Shown: positions 1-19,425 of the stretch, one piece after another | Layout of the letters: every line of letters begins with the position of its first letter | Numbering within the stretch: the stretch's first letter is position 1 | Assembly: GCA_902621305.1 (NCBI GenBank) | Contig: CACNLM010000005.1 | Coordinates: forward strand, 38,748-102,747 | Direction: 5' to 3' | Source: an uncultured Alphaproteobacteria bacterium | Lineage (GTDB): Bacteria > Pseudomonadota > Alphaproteobacteria > HIMB59 > GCA-002718135 | Length of the DNA: 64,000 nucleotides | Notes under the pieces: model-generated | The model's database searches: none | The model's input: the letters and a program-made list of their open reading frames with translations, nothing else | What the model was told of the DNA's origin: nothing | Made by a program: the position numbers and the translations under genes

Positions 1-39
1 GTTATCTGCCACAAATAAGTTAGATTGCATCTGTATCAT
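1..39 (-). CDS. rplN: 50S ribosomal protein L14, N-terminal fragment (runs off window)
   Basis: Reverse complement of 1-39 reads [13 protein letters not shown], the canonical L14 N-terminus; next in S10-operon order after rpsQ. Confidence 0.9.
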   Translation of the reverse strand, partial: MIQMQSNLFVADN

Positions 40-296
40 TTGTTTTCTCCAGAATTTGATAACACAGTCCACTTTTTGATTTTTGAGATTGGTTTGGACT
101 CTATAATTGAAACAGTATCACCAATGCTATAATCATTATTTTCATCATGTGCATGATACTTTTTTGAAACTCTGATAATCTTTTTATAAAGTTTATGCTT
201 GATTCTTCTTATTACATTTACAGTTATAGTTTTATTATTATTTGAAGAAATTACTGTGCCAATTAAGATTCTTTTAGGCATTTTTTTCTCCTGCAT
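36..296 (-). CDS. rpsQ: 30S ribosomal protein S17 (start probably the internal MPKRILIG)
   Basis: ORF sequence and operon position. Confidence 0.93.
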   Translation of the reverse strand: MQEKKMPKRILIGTVISSNNNKTITVNVIRRIKHKLYKKIIRVSKKYHAHDENNDYSIGDTVSIIESKPISKIKKWTVLSNSGENK

Positions 297-468
297 TATC
301 TGTTAATTTCGCTTTTGCTCTAGCGATATTTTTTTTTGTATTTTTTATTTGGTTAGTTTTTTCAAGCTGACCAGTATTTTTTTGAAAATTTAAATTCATA
401 AGATTTTTCTTTAATTCTAAAATTTCATCGTTTATTTTTTTGAAATCAATATTATTTTTTTTATTCAT
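274..468 (-). CDS. rpmC: 50S ribosomal protein L29
   Basis: Small ORF with L29-like helices; operon position. Confidence 0.9.
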   Translation of the reverse strand: MNKKNNIDFKKINDEILELKKNLMNLNFQKNTGQLEKTNQIKNTKKNIARAKAKLTDNAGEKNA

Positions 469-884
469 TATATGTTTCTTTCTACAAACTTACATTTTAT
501 TGGTAATTTTGCTGCAGCCAATAGCATGGCTTTTCTAGCATCGTTAACATTAACACCATCAACTTCAAACATTATTCGTCCTGGTTTAACTCTACATGCC
601 CAATATTCTATTGAACCCTTACCTTTACCCATTCTAACTTCAGCAGGCTTTTTTGAAACTGGTACGTCAGGAAAAATTCTAATCCACATTCTGCCAGCTC
701 TTTTTAGATATCTAGTTATCGCCTTTCTTGCCGCTTCTATTTGTCTAGATGTAACTCTCTCTGGTTCCATAGCTTTTAAACCAAAACTCCCATAGTTTAG
801 TTTATAGTTACCTTTTGAACTGCCATGTATTCTGCCCTTAAACTGTTTTCTGTACTTAGTTTTCTTTGGTGATAACATGTTCAT
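468..884 (-). CDS. rplP: 50S ribosomal protein L16
   Basis: [16 protein letters not shown]... motif. Confidence 0.97.
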   Translation of the reverse strand: MNMLSPKKTKYRKQFKGRIHGSSKGNYKLNYGSFGLKAMEPERVTSRQIEAARKAITRYLKRAGRMWIRIFPDVPVSKKPAEVRMGKGKGSIEYWACRVKPGRIMFEVDGVNVNDARKAMLLAAAKLPIKCKFVERNI

Positions 885-1561
885 TATCTAACACTCCCTT
901 GATCAATTTGTTTTTTTTCACTTGCATAAGGGTCTTTTGATAGTATTTCACCTTTGTTAATCCATACCTTAATGCCACAAATTCCATATGTAGTTTCAGC
1001 TTCAGCTGTTGAGTAATCAATATCTCCTCTTAAAGTATGAAGTGGAACACTTCCTTCATGATACTTTTCAGTTCTTGCAATTTCTGCACCACCTAATCTA
1101 CCACTACAAACAACCTTTACTCCTTTAGCTCCAAGTCTCATTGCTGACTGAACTGCTTTTTTCATAGCTCTTCTAAAAGAAATTCTTTTTTCAAGTTGTG
1201 AAGCTATATTTTCAGCAACCAATTTAGCTTCAACCTCAGGTTTTCTAACTTCTTTAATATCTAAGAAAACTTCTAAGTTTGACATTTTTGATAGATCATT
1301 TTTGAGTGCCTCAATATCAGCACCCTTCTTTCCAATAATTATTCCTGGCCTTGAACTAAATATCGAAAGCCTTAATTTTTTTGCCGCTCTTTCAATATTT
1401 ATTTTTGAAATACTTGCATTTTTAAGTTTTTTTTCAACATAGCTTTTAATTTTTAAATCTTGATGAAGTAACTTGGTATATTCATTTTTTGAAAACCATC
1501 TCGATGACCAAGTTTTATTTATACCAAGTCTAATTCCGTGTGGATTAACTTTTTGTCCCAT
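884..1561 (-). CDS. rpsC: 30S ribosomal protein S3
   Basis: [14 protein letters not shown]..., [12 protein letters not shown]. Confidence 0.98.
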   Translation of the reverse strand: MGQKVNPHGIRLGINKTWSSRWFSKNEYTKLLHQDLKIKSYVEKKLKNASISKINIERAAKKLRLSIFSSRPGIIIGKKGADIEALKNDLSKMSNLEVFLDIKEVRKPEVEAKLVAENIASQLEKRISFRRAMKKAVQSAMRLGAKGVKVVCSGRLGGAEIARTEKYHEGSVPLHTLRGDIDYSTAEAETTYGICGIKVWINKGEILSKDPYASEKKQIDQGSVR

Positions 1562-1929
1562 TATGATTTATCCTTTTTATTTTCTGATTTTTCCTCAACA
1601 ATTATTGTAATTTTACTAAATGGTTTTATGATTGAGGCTGCTCTTCCTTTAGCCCTTGGTCTCCATCTTTTCATCCTTAAACTCTTTCCAACAAATGCTT
1701 CCTTTATATAAAGTCTATCAATGTCTAATTGTTTATTATTTTCAGCGTTTGCAACAGCGGCATTTAAAACTTTTAAGACTGTTTTAGAAATCCTTTTAGA
1801 TGAGAATTGTAAATGATTTACAGCTGAACTTACTTTCATATTTACAATACTGTTCACTAATAAAGATAATTTTGTTGGACTAATTCTAACCATATTATCT
1901 TTTGCTACTGCTATAATATTACTGTTCAT
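1561..1929 (-). CDS. rplV: 50S ribosomal protein L22
   Basis: [15 protein letters not shown] motif. Confidence 0.96.
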   Translation of the reverse strand: MNSNIIAVAKDNMVRISPTKLSLLVNSIVNMKVSSAVNHLQFSSKRISKTVLKVLNAAVANAENNKQLDIDRLYIKEAFVGKSLRMKRWRPRAKGRAASIIKPFSKITIIVEEKSENKKDKS

Positions 1930-2207
1930 TTTTGCTCAGCTTTCTTGTCTGCGGCTGTATGCCCTTTAAATGTTCTAGTTGGAGAAAATTCACCTAGTTT
2001 GTGACCAACCATTTGTTCATTTATTGTAACTGGAACAAATTTCTGTCCATTATAAACGCCAAAAGTCAATCCAACAAATTCAGGTAATATTGTTGATCTT
2101 CTTGACCATGTTTTTAAAACTTCTTTTCTACCAGATTTAGAAAGTTTTTCAGCTTTCTTAATTAAGGTTACATCAACAAATGGTCCTTTCCAAACTGATC
2201 TTGTCAT
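1926..2207 (-). CDS. rpsS: 30S ribosomal protein S19
   Basis: SVWKGPFVD..., [14 protein letters not shown]. Confidence 0.97.
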   Translation of the reverse strand: MTRSVWKGPFVDVTLIKKAEKLSKSGRKEVLKTWSRRSTILPEFVGLTFGVYNGQKFVPVTINEQMVGHKLGEFSPTRTFKGHTAADKKAEQK

Positions 2208-3028
2208 TATTTTTTCTTCCTTTTAATTATAAATATGTTTGTTTTTTTATTATTTCTTGTTTTTTTACCTTTTGTGGATACTCCCCATGGAGTTACTGGA
2301 TCCCTACCTCCTGAAGTTCTACCTTCTCCTCCACCATGAGGGTGATCAACTGGATTCATAACAACTCCTCTAACTTTAGGTCTAAAACCTAGGTATCTCT
2401 TTCTACCAGCTTTACCCAATTTAATGTTTTTTTGATCAGCATTTGAAACTTCACCAATGGTAGCTCTGCATTGTTTATTTATGTGTCTGATCTCACCAGA
2501 TATTAATTTAATTTGAACATATGGCTGTTCTTTAGATACTATTTGTGCAGATGAACCTGCAGATCTTATCAATTGCCCTCCAGCCCCTGGTTTTAATTCT
2601 ATATTGTGTATGTTTGTGCCAACGGGAATATTATAAATGGGGAGGCAATTACCATTCTTAATTGCAACATTTTCACCAGATATAATTTTATCACCAATTT
2701 TAATATTCTTAGGTGAAATTATGTAATTATGTTCTCCATCTTCGTATTTAATTAAGGATATGAAAGCTGTTCTATTTGGATCATACTCGTTTCTTATGAC
2801 CTCAGCAGAAATATTAGTTTTAGATCTTTTAAAATCTATTAGTCTATATTTTCTTTTAACTCCTCCTCCCATTCTGCGTGATGTAATTCTACCTTGATTA
2901 TTTCTTCCACCAGTAGATTTAAATTTAACTGTAAGTGTTTTATAGGATTTTTCATTAGAAAGTTCTTTTTTTGAAACTAGTACAGTACCTCTTAGTCCAG
3001 GAGTAGTAGGTTTAAACTTTGTAAGCAT
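2207..3028 (-). CDS. rplB: 50S ribosomal protein L2
   Basis: [17 protein letters not shown] motif. Confidence 0.98.
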   Translation of the reverse strand: MLTKFKPTTPGLRGTVLVSKKELSNEKSYKTLTVKFKSTGGRNNQGRITSRRMGGGVKRKYRLIDFKRSKTNISAEVIRNEYDPNRTAFISLIKYEDGEHNYIISPKNIKIGDKIISGENVAIKNGNCLPIYNIPVGTNIHNIELKPGAGGQLIRSAGSSAQIVSKEQPYVQIKLISGEIRHINKQCRATIGEVSNADQKNIKLGKAGRKRYLGFRPKVRGVVMNPVDHPHGGGEGRTSGGRDPVTPWGVSTKGKKTRNNKKTNIFIIKRKKK

Positions 3029-3345
3029 TATTTGATCTCCAATGAGGAGTCGATCGTATTTCCTTCAACTAGTGTTACGATTGCTCTTTTTGTATCTTTT
3101 CTAAAACCATATTGACCCTTAAATGTTTTCCCTTTGCCACGCAAAATTGATGTATTAACTTTATTCACCTTTACTTTAAAAATCATTTCTACAGCATTTT
3201 TAATTTCAAAGGATGTAGAGTTTTTTGAAACAACAAAAGAATACTGATTAAACTGTTGGAGGTTTGTTGATTTTTCAGTAGTTATTGGTTTTTTTATGAT
3301 ACTAAAGGCTTTGTTTAGAGAAAGTTTTAAACTTTTATTTTTCAT
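3028..3345 (-). CDS. rplW: 50S ribosomal protein L23
   Basis: [12 protein letters not shown]..., operon position. Confidence 0.95.
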   Translation of the reverse strand: MKNKSLKLSLNKAFSIIKKPITTEKSTNLQQFNQYSFVVSKNSTSFEIKNAVEMIFKVKVNKVNTSILRGKGKTFKGQYGFRKDTKRAIVTLVEGNTIDSSLEIK

Positions 3346-3965
3346 GAAAGCCTCTTTGTTATTTCGTTTAATGACTTTTGTTCGATAAAAATTTTATCAA
3401 ATGTAAATAAATCTTTAACATTGATACCCTTTTGATTTAATGTTGAAATTTTTGGAATGTTTGATGAAGCAAGTTTAAAATTTTTATTCAAACCATTTTC
3501 AGAGTAGATAAATAAAGCTGTTTCAAAATCAAAACGTTTAAGATCTGAGTGTAATTCTTTAGTTTTAAAACTTTTAATGTCAAACGAGTCTATAATAAAA
3601 ATCTTATCTTCCATACATTTTACTGACAAAGCAGATTTTAAAGCTAATTTTTTTTCTTTTTTGTTAATACTAAATGAATAGTCTCTATTGACAGGGCCCA
3701 TAGATACTGCACCACCTCTAAAATTAGGTGGTTTACTACTTCCTTGTCTTGCATTACCTGTTCCTTTCTGCGAAAAAGGCTTTTTACCTCGTCCACTTAC
3801 TTCTGATCTTGATTTAGTTTTATGAGATCCTTGCCTAGATTTAGCATTTTGGTATCTTATATATTGATGAATTAAATCAGGAAGTTTTTTAATACCAAAA
3901 ATATTTGAATCCAAATCAATGTCTCCTACTGTTTTATTTTTTAAGCTTAAAATTGATTTTTTCAT
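3342..3965 (-). CDS. rplD: 50S ribosomal protein L4
   Basis: SGRGKKPFSQKGTGNARQGS motif. Confidence 0.97.
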   Translation of the reverse strand: MKKSILSLKNKTVGDIDLDSNIFGIKKLPDLIHQYIRYQNAKSRQGSHKTKSRSEVSGRGKKPFSQKGTGNARQGSSKPPNFRGGAVSMGPVNRDYSFSINKKEKKLALKSALSVKCMEDKIFIIDSFDIKSFKTKELHSDLKRFDFETALFIYSENGLNKNFKLASSNIPKISTLNQKGINVKDLFTFDKIFIEQKSLNEITKRLS

Positions 3966-4609
3966 ATTGGTTTTTTGATCGAGTCCTTCAAAAAGATAAT
4001 TGAGTTTTTTTTACCAGGCACTGATCCCTTAACTATTAAAAGATTATTGGTATTATCAATTTCAATTACTTTTAAATTTTGTTTTGTAACTTTTTTATTA
4101 CCCATTCTTCCAGCCATTTTTTTTCCTTTAAAAACTCTTCCTGGATCTTGGTTTTGACCGGTAGACCCGTGTGATCTGTGAGAAATTGAAACACCATGAG
4201 ATGCCCTGAGACCACCAAAATTGTGCCTTTTCATAACTCCAGCAAATCCTTTTCCAATAGAATAACTAGATACGTCTATAAATTGATCCACTTTAAAATG
4301 ATCTGCATTAAGTTTTGTTCCAATTTCTAATATATTATCTTTGTCTACTCTAAATTCTTTTAATATTTTTTTTGGGTTTATTTTAATTGAAGAAAATATT
4401 TTTCTTTGTGGTTTTCGAATTTTTGAAATATCTTGATTAGTTTCGATTGAGGCAAGCTGTACAGCATTATATCCATCTTTCTCCGAAGTTTTAATATTTG
4501 CGACTACACATTCATCTACTTTTAAAACTGTTACATGAGTATTAGTTCCATCATCTTTATAGTAAGAACTATTTCCAATTTTTGTAGCAATTATACCTGT
4601 TCTTAACAT
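3962..4609 (-). CDS. rplC: 50S ribosomal protein L3
   Basis: GKGFAGVMKRHNFGG..., GSTGQNQDPGRVFKGKKMAG. Confidence 0.98.
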   Translation of the reverse strand: MLRTGIIATKIGNSSYYKDDGTNTHVTVLKVDECVVANIKTSEKDGYNAVQLASIETNQDISKIRKPQRKIFSSIKINPKKILKEFRVDKDNILEIGTKLNADHFKVDQFIDVSSYSIGKGFAGVMKRHNFGGLRASHGVSISHRSHGSTGQNQDPGRVFKGKKMAGRMGNKKVTKQNLKVIEIDNTNNLLIVKGSVPGKKNSIIFLKDSIKKPI

Positions 4610-4610
4610 A

Positions 4611-4919
4611 CTAAATTTTTATATCTACTTCTACACCTGCAGAAAGGTCTAATTTCATTAGTGCATCTACTGTTTGTGGTGTTGGATCAATGATATCAAG
4701 TAATCTATTATGAGTTCTAATTTCAAGTTGATCTCTACTTTTTTTATCAATATGAGGGGATTTATTAACTGTAAATCTCTCAAATCTTGTAGGTAAAGGT
4801 ATTGGTCCTTTAACCTTTGCACCAGTTCTTTTAGCGGTATTAATTATATCCTGCGTGCTGTTGTCAAGTAAGGAGTTGTCAAAACCTCTTAACCTAATTC
4901 TTATATTTTGATTATCCAT
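4611..4919 (-). CDS. rpsJ: 30S ribosomal protein S10
   Basis: [14 protein letters not shown]..., operon position. Confidence 0.97.
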   Translation of the reverse strand: MDNQNIRIRLRGFDNSLLDNSTQDIINTAKRTGAKVKGPIPLPTRFERFTVNKSPHIDKKSRDQLEIRTHNRLLDIIDPTPQTVDALMKLDLSAGVEVDIKI

Positions 4920-6997
4920 TATGCTAATTTTGCCTTTACTTCTTCAGCTACATTTGAAGGTACTTCTTCATAATGATCAAACTGCATTGTATAGTTAGCT
5001 CTACCCTGAGATAATGATCTAAGATTGTTAACGTACCCAAACATATTTGCCAGTGGAACCATAGCATCAACAACGTTTGCATTTCCTCTAGTAGACATTT
5101 CTTGAACTTGACCTCTTCTACTATTTAGATCACCAATTACATCTCCCATATATTCTTCTGGAGTGACAACTTCAACTTTCATCATTGGTTCTAATAATAC
5201 CGGGTTTGCTTTAGCTATTCCTTCTCTAAATGCAGCTCTTGCTGCAATTTCAAATGCAAGTACGCTAGAGTCCACATCATGATATGCACCATCGTACAAA
5301 GTAGCTTTAAAATCAATACATGGAAAACCTGCTATTACACCTGTTTGCTGTTGGGCTATCAATCCCTTTTCAACGCCAGGTATGTGTTCGGTTGGAATAT
5401 TACCACCTTTGATTTGGTTTATAAATTGATATCCACTTCCTGGTTCCCCTGGTTCAAAATTTATTTTTACTCTAGCAAATTGTCCAGCACCACCAGACTG
5501 TTTCTTATGAGTGTAATCAACATCATATGGTTTTGAAATTGTTTCTCTATAAGCAACTTGAGGAGCTCCAACGTTTGCCTCAACTTTAAATTCTCTCTTC
5601 ATTCTATCAACTAAAATTTCTAGATGAAGTTCACCCATTCCTTTTATTATTGTTTGTCCACTCTCATGATCTGTTGTAACTCTAAAACTAGGATCTTCTT
5701 GTGCTAGTCTTCCAAGAGCTTGACCCATTTTTTCATGATCTACTTTAGTTTTTGGTTCGACAGCAACTTCTATAACAGGATCGGGAAAATCCATCTTCTC
5801 TAAAACTATTGGTTTGTCAGAAGCGCATAGAGTTTCTCCAGTGGTTACATCTTTTAAACCGACTAAAGCAACTATGTCACCAGCATTAGCTGTTTTAATT
5901 TCTTCTCTATTATTAGCGTGCATCAACAACATTCTTCCAATATTTTCTTTTTTACCTGAGTTAGAATTTAAAACTGTATCTTTTGTATTAATTGAACCAG
6001 AATATATCCTTGCAAAAGTAAGACTACCAACAAAAGGATCAGTCATAATTTTAAAAGCTAGTGCACTAAAAGGTTCACTATCCTCACATTTTCTTGTTAA
6101 TTCTTTTGCATCATCATTAATGTCGACACCCTTAACACTAGCAACATCAGTTGGAGATGGCATATAGTCAATTACGGCATCTAATAGTGGTTGAACTCCT
6201 TTATTTTTAAAAGCTGATCCAGTCAAAACAGGTACAAATGATCCTTTTAAAGTACCTTTTCTAATGCATAATTTTAATTCTTCGGTTGATGGTTCTTTAC
6301 CCTCCAAATAATTTTCCATAATGGTATCATCTTCTTCAACAGCTTTTTCAATTAATTTTAGTCTATATTCCTCAGATTGAGATTTTAAATCCTCTGGAAT
6401 ATCTACAATATCATATTTAGCACCAAGACTTTCATCCTGCCAAATAATTGCTTTATTAGATACAAGATCTACAACACCTTTAAGATTACTTTCAATTCCA
6501 ATTGGTAGTTGGGTAACTAGAGGATATGAGCCTAAACGTTCTGAAATCATATCAACGCACATAAAAAAATTCGCGCCAGTTCTATCTAATTTATTTACAA
6601 AACACATGCGCGGTACTTTATATTTGTCTGCTTGTCTCCAAACTGTTTCAGACTGTGGTTCTACACCTGCAACTCCATCAAAAACAGCTACTGCTCCATC
6701 TAATACTTTTAGTGACCTTTCAACCTCAATAGTAAAATCGACATGGCCGGGAGTGTCAATTATATTAATTCGGTGATCATTCCAAAAACATGTTGTAGCT
6801 GCAGAAGTTATAGTTATTCCTCGCTCCTGTTCTTGTTCCATCCAGTCCATGGTAGCAGCACCATCATGAACTTCACCAATTTTATGAGATTTACCAGTAT
6901 AATATAATATTCTTTCTGTTGTTGTTGTTTTTCCAGCATCAATATGAGCCATGATACCAATGTTTCTATATCTAGATAAAGGATGAGATCTCGACAT
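4919..6997 (-). CDS. fusA: Translation elongation factor G (start set at internal ATG giving [26 protein letters not shown])
   Basis: GTPase motifs; the longer track ORF (to 7039) overlaps rpsG, so the start was trimmed. Confidence 0.97.
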   Translation of the reverse strand: MSRSHPLSRYRNIGIMAHIDAGKTTTTERILYYTGKSHKIGEVHDGAATMDWMEQEQERGITITSAATTCFWNDHRINIIDTPGHVDFTIEVERSLKVLDGAVAVFDGVAGVEPQSETVWRQADKYKVPRMCFVNKLDRTGANFFMCVDMISERLGSYPLVTQLPIGIESNLKGVVDLVSNKAIIWQDESLGAKYDIVDIPEDLKSQSEEYRLKLIEKAVEEDDTIMENYLEGKEPSTEELKLCIRKGTLKGSFVPVLTGSAFKNKGVQPLLDAVIDYMPSPTDVASVKGVDINDDAKELTRKCEDSEPFSALAFKIMTDPFVGSLTFARIYSGSINTKDTVLNSNSGKKENIGRMLLMHANNREEIKTANAGDIVALVGLKDVTTGETLCASDKPIVLEKMDFPDPVIEVAVEPKTKVDHEKMGQALGRLAQEDPSFRVTTDHESGQTIIKGMGELHLEILVDRMKREFKVEANVGAPQVAYRETISKPYDVDYTHKKQSGGAGQFARVKINFEPGEPGSGYQFINQIKGGNIPTEHIPGVEKGLIAQQQTGVIAGFPCIDFKATLYDGAYHDVDSSVLAFEIAARAAFREGIAKANPVLLEPMMKVEVVTPEEYMGDVIGDLNSRRGQVQEMSTRGNANVVDAMVPLANMFGYVNNLRSLSQGRANYTMQFDHYEEVPSNVAEEVKAKLA

Positions 6998-7004
6998 AAT
7001 TACT

Positions 7005-7475
7005 TTACCATCTAAAGTGTGAAAAAGCTCTGTTGGCATCAGCCATTTTATGAGTTTCTTCTCTTTTTTTTACAGCATTACCTTTATTGTTAAATGCATC
7101 AATTATCTCATTAGCAACTCTTTCTTTCATTGTTTTTTCATTTCTTTTGACTGCAGAGTCAACAATCCATTTCATTGCTAAAGTCTGCGCTCTTTTAGGT
7201 CTAACCTCCATAGGAACTTGATATGTTGCTCCTCCTACTCTCCTTGATCTGACTTCTAAAGATGGTTTTACATTACTCAATGCTTCATGAAAAAAATCTA
7301 TTGGAGTTTTGTCTGTTTTTTTTGCAACTAGATCAAAAGCACCATAAACAATTTTTTCGGAAGTTGATTTTTTCCCATCGAGCATAATTCTGTTCATAAA
7401 CTTAGCTAAAACAAGATCCTTATATTTATGGTCTGGTAAAATATTTCTTTTTTCTGCTGCTCTTCTTCGTGACAT
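7005..7475 (-). CDS. rpsG: 30S ribosomal protein S7
   Basis: [10 protein letters not shown]..., [20 protein letters not shown]. Confidence 0.98.
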   Translation of the reverse strand: MSRRRAAEKRNILPDHKYKDLVLAKFMNRIMLDGKKSTSEKIVYGAFDLVAKKTDKTPIDFFHEALSNVKPSLEVRSRRVGGATYQVPMEVRPKRAQTLAMKWIVDSAVKRNEKTMKERVANEIIDAFNNKGNAVKKREETHKMADANRAFSHFRW

Positions 7476-7477
7476 AA

Positions 7478-7849
7478 TTATTTAGGACGTTTAGCTCCAT
7501 AGAGTGATCTTCTTTGTTTTCTAGAAGATACACCTTGAGTATCAAGTGTACCTCGTAAAATGTGATATCTTACACCAGGTAAATCTTTTACTCTTCCACC
7601 TCTTATTAAAACAACAGAGTGTTCTTGTAGATTGTGACCTTCACCAGGAATATATGCAGAGACCTCTTGCCCATTTGTAAGTTTCACTCTTGCAACTTTT
7701 CTTAATGCTGAATTTGGCTTTTTTGGAGTTGTAGTATAAACTCTAGTACAAACACCCCTTTTCTGCGGACTTTTATCGAGGGCAGGAACCTTGTTCCTTT
7801 TTTTTAGTGCAGATCTACCTTTTCTAACAAGTTGGTTAATAGTTGGCAT
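7478..7849 (-). CDS. rpsL: 30S ribosomal protein S12
   Basis: [12 protein letters not shown]..., [15 protein letters not shown]. Confidence 0.99.
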   Translation of the reverse strand: MPTINQLVRKGRSALKKRNKVPALDKSPQKRGVCTRVYTTTPKKPNSALRKVARVKLTNGQEVSAYIPGEGHNLQEHSVVLIRGGRVKDLPGVRYHILRGTLDTQGVSSRKQRRSLYGAKRPK

Positions 7850-7907
7850 TTTGTCCTCTCGTTAAGTGTTTGGATTTAACTCCACGACCTCTAACAAATC
7901 GTAGGGG

Positions 7908-7936
7908 TCTTTATAAATTGATTGCGTTAAAGTCAA
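7908..7936 (-). promoter_or_regulatory. Candidate sigma70-type promoter of the str (rpsL) operon
   Basis: Minus strand TTGACT (7931-7936), then TAAAGA (7908-7913, 17-bp spacer) or TATAAA (7910-7915, 15-bp spacer); lies in the 107-bp gap between rpoC and rpsL. Confidence 0.4.
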
Positions 7937-7956
7937 GCAGATATACTAAAAAATAA

Positions 7957-16272
<8,316 letters not shown>

Positions 16273-16300
16273 TTTTTCTCCTTTATATCCTTGCAATTAT

Positions 16301-16324
16301 TAAGGCCTTTATAAAAAGGCCTTA
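16301..16324 (-). promoter_or_regulatory. rplL-rpoB intergenic hairpin (candidate attenuator or RNA-processing site)
   Basis: Perfect 10-bp stem TAAGGCCTTT / AAAGGCCTTA with a 4-nt loop between rplL stop and rpoB start. Confidence 0.65.
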
Positions 16325-16327
16325 AAA

Positions 16328-16705
16328 TTATTTTAATGTAACTTTTGCACCAGCTGCTTCTAATGCTTTTTTCATTTCTTCAGCTTCTTCCTTTTTTACC
16401 CCTTGTTTTAGTGGTTTAGGTGCACCTTCAACTAAATCTTTTGCTTCTTTTAGGCCAAGACCAGTAATTGTTCTCACCTCTTTAATAACAGCAATTTTAT
16501 TAGATCCAGATTCAGATAGTTCAATATCAAATTCTGTTTTCTCCTCTGCAGCGGCTTCTCCACCACCTGCAGCTGGAGCTGCAGCAACTGCAACTGGTGC
16601 AGCAGCAGATACGCCCCATTTTTCTTCAAGCAATTTACTTAATTCAGCTGCTTCAAGAACAGTAAGAGAAGATAGATCTTCAACAATTTTATTCAAATCA
16701 GCCAT
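16328..16705 (-). CDS. rplL: 50S ribosomal protein L7/L12
   Basis: Ala-rich hinge and [29 protein letters not shown]. Confidence 0.98.
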   Translation of the reverse strand: MADLNKIVEDLSSLTVLEAAELSKLLEEKWGVSAAAPVAVAAAPAAGGGEAAAEEKTEFDIELSESGSNKIAVIKEVRTITGLGLKEAKDLVEGAPKPLKQGVKKEEAEEMKKALEAAGAKVTLK

Positions 16706-16723
16706 TTATTTCTCCTTATTTAC

Positions 16724-17281
16724 CTAGTTCGACTCTTGATTATTGCTACTGTTAGAACTAATTAATCGTGCAATTTGTGCTCCAGGTTCAGCTGTAATTG
16801 AAGCTATCTTTTGAGCAGGTGCAGATATTAATCCTATTATTTTTCCTCTTAACTCATCCAAAGAAGGTAATTTTGCAAGAAAATCAATTTTTTCTTTATC
16901 AATTTTCTCACCATTATAACCTCCACCAATAATTTTAAACTTTTCAAATTTTTTCTCAAAACTAACGGCTACTTTTGCTGGTGCTACTGCATCATCAGAA
17001 TAAGCAATTGCTGTTGGACCTTTAAAAAGTTCTGAAATATCTTTAAATTGAGTTTCAGATATAGCAAGTTTAGTGAGTCTGTTCTTAGTTACTTTGAATT
17101 TTGCTCCATTATCTCTCATTTCTTTTCTAAGTTGCTCTGTCTCATTAACTGTTAGCCCAGAATATTCGGCAACAATCACAGATGTAGCATTTGAAAAGTC
17201 TTCTTTGAGATTACTGACAAAATCTTTTTTTTCAGAACGTTTCACGTCAACCTCGGTTTTAATTAGACCCATAGGGCCCAA
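16724..17281 (-). CDS. rplJ: 50S ribosomal protein L10 (start may be 17272)
   Basis: ATSVIVAEYSGLTVNETEQLRKEMR..., operon position. Confidence 0.95.
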   Translation of the reverse strand: MGPMGLIKTEVDVKRSEKKDFVSNLKEDFSNATSVIVAEYSGLTVNETEQLRKEMRDNGAKFKVTKNRLTKLAISETQFKDISELFKGPTAIAYSDDAVAPAKVAVSFEKKFEKFKIIGGGYNGEKIDKEKIDFLAKLPSLDELRGKIIGLISAPAQKIASITAEPGAQIARLISSNSSNNQESN

Positions 17282-17290
17282 TATTAGCTA

Positions 17291-17317
17291 AAATTAGTTT
17301 GACCACCAAACTAATTT
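17291..17317 (-). promoter_or_regulatory. Hairpin immediately upstream of rplJ
   Basis: Perfect 10-bp inverted repeat AAATTAGTTT / AAACTAATTT, 7-nt loop, just before the rplJ start. Confidence 0.6.
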
Positions 17318-17321
17318 AAAG

Positions 17322-17399
17322 CCTGTCAAGAAGCAAATCAATGACTCGCTTCAGTCTATGCAGGATATTAAGCTAAAAGCCCCTGCAGTCTTTGACAGG
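17322..17399 (-). ncRNA. L10-leader-like RNA (ribosomal protein L10/L12 autoregulatory site)
   Basis: Three-way junction read by eye on minus strand: P1 CCTGTCAA/TTGACAGG (17392-17399 with 17322-17329), P2 TGCAGG/CCTGCA (17382-17387 with 17359-17364), P3 GAAGC/GCTTC (17348-17352 with 17330-17334); located between rplA and rplJ. Confidence 0.7.
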
Positions 17400-17428
17400 T
17401 GATGATCAAAGATCATCTTTTGGATTAA

Positions 17429-18118
17429 TCAACGCAAGCTAGCTTGGTTAATATTTAATCCAACTCCCATAGTTGAAGCTATGGTAACCTTTTTTATAAA
17501 AGAACCCTTAACAGCATCGGGTTTACTTTTACTAACTGAAGAATAAAATGTTTTAATATTTTCTAACAAATCTTCTTCACTAAAATCTACTTTTCCAATT
17601 CCGGCATGAACAATACCTGATTTATCATTTTTAAATTTAACTTGACCTGATTTAGCGTCTTTTACTGATTGAGAAATTTCATTAGTCACAGTACCAAGTT
17701 TAGGATTTGGCATTAAACCTTTTGGGCCTAGTATTTTTGCTACTTTACCTAATTTAGGCATCATATCTGGAGTCGCAATAAGAATGTCAAATTCTATTTT
17801 TGATTTAGAAATTGTTTCAATCAAATCATCGCTTCCAACTAAATCTGCACCATTGCTTTTTGCATCATTTTGTTTTTCGTCATTTGCAATTACTGCGACC
17901 TTCACAGTTTTTCCTGTTCCACTAGGAAGATTTACAACGCCTTTTATATTTTGATCCGTTTTGTTACTGTCAATTCCAAGATTAATTGAAATATCAATTG
18001 TTTCTTTAAACTTTACATAAGATTTCTCTTTTAAAATTTTTATTGCTTCTAATGGCTCGTAAACCTTTGTAGTGTCAAAATTATTTAACATTTGTTTTCT
18101 ATTTTTTGTTATTTTCAT
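17429..18118 (-). CDS. rplA: 50S ribosomal protein L1
   Basis: ATPDMMPKLGKVAKILGPKGLMPNPKLGTVT. Confidence 0.98.
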   Translation of the reverse strand: MKITKNRKQMLNNFDTTKVYEPLEAIKILKEKSYVKFKETIDISINLGIDSNKTDQNIKGVVNLPSGTGKTVKVAVIANDEKQNDAKSNGADLVGSDDLIETISKSKIEFDILIATPDMMPKLGKVAKILGPKGLMPNPKLGTVTNEISQSVKDAKSGQVKFKNDKSGIVHAGIGKVDFSEEDLLENIKTFYSSVSKSKPDAVKGSFIKKVTIASTMGVGLNINQASLR

Positions 18119-18546
18119 TAACCAACTACCTCCATACCCATTGAAACAGCAGATCCTTTAACCATGTTCATCGCTCCATTTAGATCAATAGCATTTAAAT
18201 CTTGCATTTTTTCTTTAGCAATTTTTTCAATATCTTGCATTGTGACTTTACCCACTAAAGATCTACCAGGAGTTGAGTTTCCTTTTTTTATTTTTGCTGC
18301 TTTTTTAAGATAAAAACTTACTGGTGGTAATTTAGTAGTAAAGTCGAAACTTCTATCTTTGTATGCAGTTATTATAACTGGAATTGGGGCACCTTTTTCT
18401 AAATCTTTTGTTTTATCATTAAATGCTTTACAAAAATCCATTATGTTCAGTCCTCTTTGTCCAAGTGCAGGTCCTACAGGAGGTGATGGGTTTGCTCCTC
18501 CAGCAGGAATTTGTAATTTAATTAAACCTAAAATTTCTTTAGCCAT
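18118..18546 (-). CDS. rplK: 50S ribosomal protein L11
   Basis: [34 protein letters not shown]. Confidence 0.98.
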   Translation of the reverse strand: MAKEILGLIKLQIPAGGANPSPPVGPALGQRGLNIMDFCKAFNDKTKDLEKGAPIPVIITAYKDRSFDFTTKLPPVSFYLKKAAKIKKGNSTPGRSLVGKVTMQDIEKIAKEKMQDLNAIDLNGAMNMVKGSAVSMGMEVVG

Positions 18547-18549
18547 AGT

Positions 18550-19083
18550 TTATACCTTTTCTACCTGCGAATATTCTAAATCAACAGGTGTTGATCTACC
18601 AAAAATTGAAACAGCCACTCTTAATCTTGCTTTATCTTCATCTATTTGCTCAACTTCTCCATTAAATGATGCAAAAGGTCCATCAATTACTTTTACTTGT
18701 TCCCCAACATCATACATTATTGCAGGTCTAGATTTTTCTACACCGTCAATAACTTGTTCAGATATTCTTTTTGCTTCAGCATTACTAATTGGAACTGGTT
18801 TACCTTTGTTACCTAAAAAACCACTTAACTTTGGAGTTGTTTTAATAATATGCCAGGTATCGTCATTTAAGCTCATTTTAATAAGTATATAGCCAGGAAA
18901 TATTTTCCTTTCTGTATTTACCCTTACACCTCTTTTTACTTCAACGATGTTTTGAACTGGAACAGATATTTCTTCGATATGTTCTTTGACACCAAGTTTT
19001 GTTGCTTGGTCCAAAATACTGTCAGCAACTTTTTTTTCATAACCTGAATAGGCATGAAGAACGTACCATCTTGCTTTATTCAT
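18550..19083 (-). CDS. nusG: Transcription termination/antitermination protein NusG
   Basis: RWYVLHAYSGYEKKV..., PGYILIKM, KOW domain. Confidence 0.97.
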   Translation of the reverse strand: MNKARWYVLHAYSGYEKKVADSILDQATKLGVKEHIEEISVPVQNIVEVKRGVRVNTERKIFPGYILIKMSLNDDTWHIIKTTPKLSGFLGNKGKPVPISNAEAKRISEQVIDGVEKSRPAIMYDVGEQVKVIDGPFASFNGEVEQIDEDKARLRVAVSIFGRSTPVDLEYSQVEKV

Positions 19084-19298
19084 TAAAAACCAGATCCTAT
19101 TTCAATTATTTTTCTTATTGAAAAAGACCATATTTGGTCAGTTAGAAGAAAAAATAAAGAGAATAATATTATTAATAATATGACTATTGCAGAAGAAATG
19201 AAAGTATCTCTTCTTTGAGGCCATGTAACTTTTTGTAATTCTTGTCTAACCTGTCTTACAAAAAGAGCTGGTGATGTTTTCTTTTTTTCAATATTCAT
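19083..19298 (-). CDS. secE: Preprotein translocase subunit SecE
   Basis: FVRQVRQELQKVTWPQRRDT; precedes nusG. Confidence 0.95.
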   Translation of the reverse strand: MNIEKKKTSPALFVRQVRQELQKVTWPQRRDTFISSAIVILLIILFSLFFLLTDQIWSFSIRKIIEIGSGF

Positions 19299-19312
19299 AT
19301 TTTCATTTCTTT

Positions 19313-19388
19313 TGGCAGGAGTGGCAGGACTTGAACCCGCAGCCCCCGGTTTTGGAGACCGGTGCTCTACCAGTTGAGCTACACTCCT
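19313..19388 (-). tRNA. tRNA-Trp (CCA anticodon)
   Basis: Full cloverleaf; anticodon loop CTCCAAA in CCGGT/ACCGG stem; encoded 3' CCA. Confidence 0.95.
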
Positions 19389-19425
19389 AATAAGTATTGG
19401 CTAACTGATAGAGCGGTCTCTAAAA

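Noticed and set aside
472-795. 107-aa plus-strand ORF opposite rplP
   Set aside because: Shadow ORF antisense to a certain ribosomal gene; no recognisable motif
6998-7039. N-terminal extension of the fusA ORF
   Set aside because: Overlaps rpsG; EF-G homology starts at [18 protein letters not shown]
18359-18892. 177-aa plus-strand ORF opposite rplK/nusG
   Set aside because: Long but entirely antisense to two certain genes; typical composition-driven shadow ORF
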